Position numbers and translations under genes: made by a program. The notes beneath the pieces were generated by a model. It was given only the letters and a program-made list of their open reading frames with translations, was not told the origin of the DNA and did no database searches. From CAMEGH01 sp964513905 (GTDB lineage: Bacteria; Patescibacteriota; Saccharimonadia; Saccharimonadales; Saccharimonadaceae), in contig CAZENS010000002.1 of assembly GCA_964513905.1 (NCBI GenBank), forward strand, positions 1-51,916: a stretch of DNA of 51,916 nucleotides, given 5' to 3'. Below, one piece after another: positions 47,789-51,916 of the stretch (the stretch's first letter is position 1; every line of letters starts with the position of its first letter).

Positions 47789-47812
47789 GCTGATTAATTA
47801 ATGTACACCGTT

Positions 47813-47818
47813 ATTGTA
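47813..47818 (-). promoter_or_regulatory. Extended -10 (TGGTACAAT) of metK
   Basis: TACAAT with an upstream TG predicts a start near 47806, about 18 nt before the aptamer and 190 nt before the metK start codon. Confidence 0.5.
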
Positions 47819-47860
47819 CCACAGACTAAAACAAATACCATCCTAACACCTGCTCAAGAT

Positions 47861-47894
47861 AAACAAAACCCGCCAAAATCAGCGGGTTTTGTTT
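47861..47894. terminator. Terminator between the adhesin gene and metK
   Basis: AAACAAAACCCGC (47861-47873) and GCGGGTTTTGTTT (47882-47894) form a 13-bp stem with an 8-nt loop and T-rich ends on both strands. It lies 25 bp beyond the adhesin stop and ends that transcript before the metK promoter. Confidence 0.85.
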
Positions 47895-47918
47895 GGTACA
47901 TTTACAATTCTGTAATGA

Positions 47919-50900
47919 CTATAGTCTACTTTCCTGCAAGCGTCGTTTTGGTTGAGCAAAATACACGACCGCATAGGTGCTTAGCGCAGCAATCAGTACT
48001 GACCATGGATTGCCTGCACTTGCTCCTGTCTGAGGTAGCTGTGCTGGAGATGGCAACAAAGTAGCTGGTGGGTTTATTGCAGCTGGAATTATAGGGCCAG
48101 CGCCACCTTTACCTGGTATTCCTACGAAGGTGTTTGTAATGCGGTTACCATCAACATACTTGGTGTAATACTGAGGTATAATCGTCTCGTCAACAGTGTA
48201 GATATATTCTACACCACGCTCGTCAGTCTTATCAAGATCGGTCCATTCATGCGTAGTAGTACCGTTCTTTAGTACTACAGGCAGACCAAACGCCTCACCG
48301 TTACGGTAAAGTTGAACGGTAACATCTGGACGAATCATCGGTCCGTACATCCATATTTTTTCAACTTTATAGGTAGTTTTTGGAGAAACGTAAGTGTTAG
48401 TTACATTCGTACCGTTTTCTGACACGGTATAGTTTGCCGGTACAGATTCAACGCCTTCAGCATTTACTTCCTTCACACTAAAGGTGTATGGATTTCCCTC
48501 AAAGTCTGTCTGCTCAATGCCTGCCCATGTGACCTCAGTTGTACCGTTTTCGAGCTTCTTGATTTCCGCACTTTCTACTACAACTGGCGCACCACCCTCG
48601 ACTGCACGGTATAGCTTGAACCAAATTGTTGGATGTTCGTTCGGGCCATTTACCCAAGTTTTTGTTGCCGAAACATCACCCGTTGGGATTACGTATTTAT
48701 TCGTAACCGTCAGGCCAGCTTCTTGCTTTGTATAATTTGCAGGCTCACCTACCTCCCTAACACTGAAGGTATATTCATTACCGGCGCTATCGGTTTTCTC
48801 AAGACCTGTCCAGGTTACATTGAGCGTACCGTTTTCGAGCGTCTTGATTTCCGCACCTGGCACTGTTTCGGCGTTACCACCAGCAATCTGGCGATACAAC
48901 TGGAATTGGACGGCTGGACGGTTATTTTCTGGTCCACCATCCCAGACCTTGTTGGCGGTTTGTTCACCATCAGTTGGAATTGTGTACGTGTTTGTAATAG
49001 TTATCTCATCGCCGTCTTCGGTCACAGCCGGGGTAAAGCCTTCTGGTACATCTGTTTCATTCACAGCGTAAACGTATGCCTTGCCCAAGTTATCTGTCAC
49101 TGGCTGATTCTCCCAAGTATGTGTCCAGCTATTGTCAGCTGATAGCACCACTGAGCCAATCACTACTTCATCATCTCGCTTCAACTCAACAGTAATTGGC
49201 CCCCGTAGCGTTTCGCCATCCTTCCAAGCCTTCTTAACTGTAATGTTGCGAAGTGGTGATTCGTAGATATTTTTAACCGTTAGCCCATTCTCTTCTTTCT
49301 TGTAATCAGCAAGATTAGTGGTCTCTTTTACGGTATAGGTATACTCTTTACCGGCGCTATCGGTTTTCTCAAGACCTGTCCAGGTTACATTGAGCGTACC
49401 GTTTTCGAGCGTCTTGATTTCCGCACCTGGCACTGTTTCGGCGTTACCACCAGCAATCTGGCGATACAACTGGAATTGGACGGCTGGACGGTTATTTTCT
49501 GGTCCACCATCCCATTCTTTATACGCTGTTACATCACGCTTTGGCGACACGTAGGTGTTAGTGATCGTATTGCCCACTTGAGACACAGTGTAGTTTTCAG
49601 GTGCTGCAACTTCTTTGACGGTGTAGCTATAGGTGGCACCATTACTATCGGTTGCATCAAGGTTGTCCCACGTTACATTCGTAGTGCCGTTTGGTAGATC
49701 TTTAATGTTTCCAGTTGCAACATCGTTCCGGTAAAGCTCGAACTGTACGGTTGGTCGTGGAGTTGGACCACCTTTCCAGACCTTAGTTGCTGAGATTTCA
49801 GTTTTCGGTGATGTATAGGTGTTCGTTACATTCACGACACCATTTGCAGGGACTGGGCAGCTTTCATATGCGATTCCATCACATGTCCAGCTGTAGTTGG
49901 CGGGTGTATCAACTTCTTTGACACTGTAGTTATAAGTAGTGCCATAAATATCTGCAACAGGCACGGTCCACTGGGCTGAATTATTGCCAGTTATCGTGTG
50001 AGTTGGTTGCCCTTCTACCTTGGCACCATCTCGCCATAATTCGAACGTAGCAACGTGATCAGCCGTAGCTCCACCGTTCCAAGTCTTGTTCACGGTAATT
50101 GTTTGGTCTGATTGAGTGAATCGGTTATTGAACAGAACTGTTCGTGCTAGTTCGCTCGCCATGCCAATCGTTATTTCGGCTGTTTTACCATCGTAAACCG
50201 TTTGGTCGCCATCTACTTGGTGTGTCGTTGTATATTCGGCCGCACCCAGCTCGGTGACTGTGTAGGTTCCTTGTGGCAAGCTAGTTAGCGTTGTACTTGC
50301 GTGACAATTATCCTTAGACACGATGAGGTCTACCGTCTCGACCACTTCGCCCTGAGCGTTACGAACCTCGAAGGTGAACTTTGTACCGGTTGCTGAAGTA
50401 GAAATTGCTTGAGTGCATTCACCAAGCGTCTTCTCGATTACGAGTGAACCAAGCTTAGCTTTGTTAGTTACCTTTACATAGATGTCGTTGTTGCCAGCCA
50501 CATCAGTTGTAGCCTGGTAATTGTCTGCTAAACCAAAGCTATTGCCATCCTGGTAGGAGCCGTCACCAATCTTATATTCGTAGGTGGTATCGTACTGTCC
50601 GCCAGTTATCGTTTCGTTGATCGAGTAACTGCCGGTAAGTCGTTCGGTATTAGCTACGTGCGTGCCAGATGCTGTAAACGTCTGCCCGAAATCATTGCCT
50701 TCAGAATCCTTTACTGTAATTGTAAACGAATCGCCAGCACCCGCCTTTGCGCCATCGACAACTTTTTCAGTGCGGATTAAGACTGGATTTACCTTAGGAG
50801 ACTCAGCTGTCTTTGTTTGAAGCTCACCATTTGAATCGATGTAAGCAAAAGATACATTCTCGTTCGTCGCATACAGTACGGAACCGTCATCTGTAGCAAA

Positions 50901-51916
50901 TCCTGGAGCAAGTTCGATACGAATAGTCCTGGTGGCTGTGCGTACACCACTTGCGTCTGGTTCACCTAGTTGAATATCATCCCAACTAACTTCGTTGCCA
51001 TTTACGCTTCCACCAAAAGCACTAGAAATGTTGAAGTTATTCGCTACGTCATCTTTAATGGCAATATCCTTAGCAGCAGCAGAAATCCTACCAGCAATTT
51101 CGTTGAAAATCGTTGTTAGTTCGCTAGGTGTAGCCGTGTATGCTTTGCCATCGCTCGCCATATTATTTAACACAGCCGTACCATTTGCACCGGCATTGAG
51201 GGCAATCGTATAGAGATGACCCGGGTGAGCAGCCTTGAAGAAGCCAGCCTCTGCAATTGCGCTATTGCCGTGGTTATAATAGCGATCATTATTGTCGCCG
51301 ACAGGATTATGGTAGCGATAGAACATAGAAGATCCACCACCGACACGTGTTGAGTAGTCATAGGCACTACTCGGAACATCGGTAGTTGTAGCTAAACGAT
51401 CGCCACCCACGTTATGGGTACCGCTCGGTCCAGAAAAACCAGGGTTGGCTGTTGTTATGTGCTGCAAGCTTAGATAGTTTCCATCATTATTATCATTATT
51501 GATTCGTGTACTATAAGTCGGCTCACCGTCTGAAAGGAAGACGACGTTTTTATAATCTGCTATCGAACCCGCAATCAGTTCGCTTGCTCGGTGCATGCCG
51601 GCCTGCGTATACGTACCGCCATCAGCAGATAAACTATTGACCGCACTTTTAGCAGTCATATTATTCTGCGTAAATGTTTGGTTTGTGCTTACACCCTCAG
51701 CAAAAGAAACCACTGCAACACGATTAGTGGTATTACCTACAGTTAGGAGTTTATCTATAAGACTACTGGCAGCTACCTTGGCGTTATAAAGCTTGTTATC
51801 GTCGCCCATACTACCTGATCGGTCAATTACAATAACCGTATCCGAAGTCTTTTTAGAATCTCGAGCTTCAACGGAAAGCTCTATATCCCACGTATTTATT
51901 TTTCCTTCGACAGCTT
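47919..51916 (-). CDS. LPXTG-anchored surface protein: VWA domain plus seven Cna-B repeats (5' end outside window)
   Basis: The frame is open to the window edge, with over 1330 residues visible. First comes a von Willebrand A domain with the MIDAS motif DRSGSM, a later GGTYTQAG and FLSDGEPT. Two prealbumin-like domains follow (KVVDGAKAGAG, VIEKTLGEC). Then come seven Cna-B repeats, each with a lysine before a tryptophan (TKVWKGG-type), a glutamate in VKEV and a TNTY end, the residues for an internal Lys-Asn bond. A proline-rich wall region, LPQTG, a membrane helix and a basic tail finish the protein. It is a probable pilus-like adhesin for host contact. Confidence 0.9.
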   Translation of the reverse strand, partial: AVEGKINTWDIELSVEARDSKKTSDTVIVIDRSGSMGDDNKLYNAKVAASSLIDKLLTVGNTTNRVAVVSFAEGVSTNQTFTQNNMTAKSAVNSLSADGGTYTQAGMHRASELIAGSIADYKNVVFLSDGEPTYSTRINNDNNDGNYLSLQHITTANPGFSGPSGTHNVGGDRLATTTDVPSSAYDYSTRVGGGSSMFYRYHNPVGDNNDRYYNHGNSAIAEAGFFKAAHPGHLYTIALNAGANGTAVLNNMASDGKAYTATPSELTTIFNEIAGRISAAAKDIAIKDDVANNFNISSAFGGSVNGNEVSWDDIQLGEPDASGVRTATRTIRIELAPGFATDDGSVLYATNENVSFAYIDSNGELQTKTAESPKVNPVLIRTEKVVDGAKAGAGDSFTITVKDSEGNDFGQTFTASGTHVANTERLTGSYSINETITGGQYDTTYEYKIGDGSYQDGNSFGLADNYQATTDVAGNNDIYVKVTNKAKLGSLVIEKTLGECTQAISTSATGTKFTFEVRNAQGEVVETVDLIVSKDNCHASTTLTSLPQGTYTVTELGAAEYTTTHQVDGDQTVYDGKTAEITIGMASELARTVLFNNRFTQSDQTITVNKTWNGGATADHVATFELWRDGAKVEGQPTHTITGNNSAQWTVPVADIYGTTYNYSVKEVDTPANYSWTCDGIAYESCPVPANGVVNVTNTYTSPKTEISATKVWKGGPTPRPTVQFELYRNDVATGNIKDLPNGTTNVTWDNLDATDSNGATYSYTVKEVAAPENYTVSQVGNTITNTYVSPKRDVTAYKEWDGGPENNRPAVQFQLYRQIAGGNAETVPGAEIKTLENGTLNVTWTGLEKTDSAGKEYTYTVKETTNLADYKKEENGLTVKNIYESPLRNITVKKAWKDGETLRGPITVELKRDDEVVIGSVVLSADNSWTHTWENQPVTDNLGKAYVYAVNETDVPEGFTPAVTEDGDEITITNTYTIPTDGEQTANKVWDGGPENNRPAVQFQLYRQIAGGNAETVPGAEIKTLENGTLNVTWTGLEKTDSAGNEYTFSVREVGEPANYTKQEAGLTVTNKYVIPTGDVSATKTWVNGPNEHPTIWFKLYRAVEGGAPVVVESAEIKKLENGTTEVTWAGIEQTDFEGNPYTFSVKEVNAEGVESVPANYTVSENGTNVTNTYVSPKTTYKVEKIWMYGPMIRPDVTVQLYRNGEAFGLPVVLKNGTTTHEWTDLDKTDERGVEYIYTVDETIIPQYYTKYVDGNRITNTFVGIPGKGGAGPIIPAAINPPATLLPSPAQLPQTGASAGNPWSVLIAALSTYAVVYFAQPKRRLQESRL
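48778..48944. repeat. 167-bp exact direct repeat, copy in Cna-B repeat 5
   Basis: Every base from 48778 to 48944 is identical to 49348-49514, a shift of 570 bp (190 codons, two Cna-B units). Other repeats in the gene are much less alike at DNA level. Confidence 0.95.
49348..49514. repeat. 167-bp exact direct repeat, copy in Cna-B repeat 3
   Basis: Identical to 48778-48944, including all synonymous positions. It encodes WDGGPENNRPAVQFQLYRQ and the following part of the module. Confidence 0.95.

Noticed and set aside
1..51916. CRISPR array, insertion sequence, prophage or rRNA
   Set aside because: No regularly spaced short repeats, transposase, integrase, phage structural gene or rRNA segment could be found. 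The only exact repeats are the Cna-B copies and the false-gap flanks.

Overview
The window looks like a piece of a Candidatus Saccharibacteria (TM7, Patescibacteria) genome, probably a draft assembly or MAG. This rests on gene content and style: short intergenic spaces, many small lineage-type membrane proteins, CorA/BrkB/VIT/YtxH families, a short MetK, a cluster-less MutY-like glycosylase and a very large LPXTG-anchored adhesin. UGA is used as an ordinary stop, which argues against Gracilibacteria/Absconditabacteria. Three 100-N gaps are present (13670-13769, 20331-20430, 39022-39121). The third is false: its flanks are the same 55 bp and the gene across it is intact once collapsed.

Layout. 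1-5188: tail of an unknown gene, an FtsB/DivIC-like protein, a tRNA with CAT anticodon, unknown genes, an LssY_C membrane protein and an MFS carrier. 5263-13909: murC, a MazG-like hydrolase, an operon mutY-secreted protein-TM protein-trmB, a lipoprotein, a YtxH pair, aspS and a CBS/CorC-like protein broken by a gap. 13989-25000: a redox-rich stretch with a DsbA-like oxidoreductase, luciferase-like flavin enzyme, F420-reductase-like protein, thioredoxin reductase, rhodanese, FMN reductase with ArsR regulator and a second DsbA-fold protein, interspersed with two CorA proteins, a lipid kinase, BrkB, CarD and VIT. 24875-32529: a drug exporter, a Crp/Fnr regulator, a four-gene histidine kinase/receiver operon and a GlsB stress protein. 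32533-39984: an MdoB/LtaS-like enzyme, DUF2130, DUF167, an ABC-2 exporter and a frameshifted DUF2726 gene. 40107-47616: a thioredoxin-CcdA-like fusion, YdcF, DUF2871, an ECF sigma operon, small DUF proteins, an RdgB-like enzyme and metK under a SAM riboswitch. 47919-51916: a VWA plus seven-repeat Cna-B surface protein with LPQTG, open at the window edge.

Regulation is unusually legible. About sixteen genes have a TATAAT-like -10 box ending 6-8 nt before the ATG, which predicts leaderless mRNAs, while genes inside operons carry good Shine-Dalgarno sequences. The Crp-like protein keeps the R-E-x-x-x-R recognition pattern of E. coli CRP, and TGTGA-N6-TCACA-type sites occur in its own promoter spacer and exactly 41.5 bp upstream of two predicted start sites. 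The ECF sigma gene and a secreted-protein gene two genes downstream share a TGAAAT-N17-TGTA promoter. metK has a SAM-I/IV-type aptamer followed by an anti-Shine-Dalgarno/Shine-Dalgarno pair. A 30-codon ORF at 14744-14836 has its own promoter, leader and ribosome binding site.
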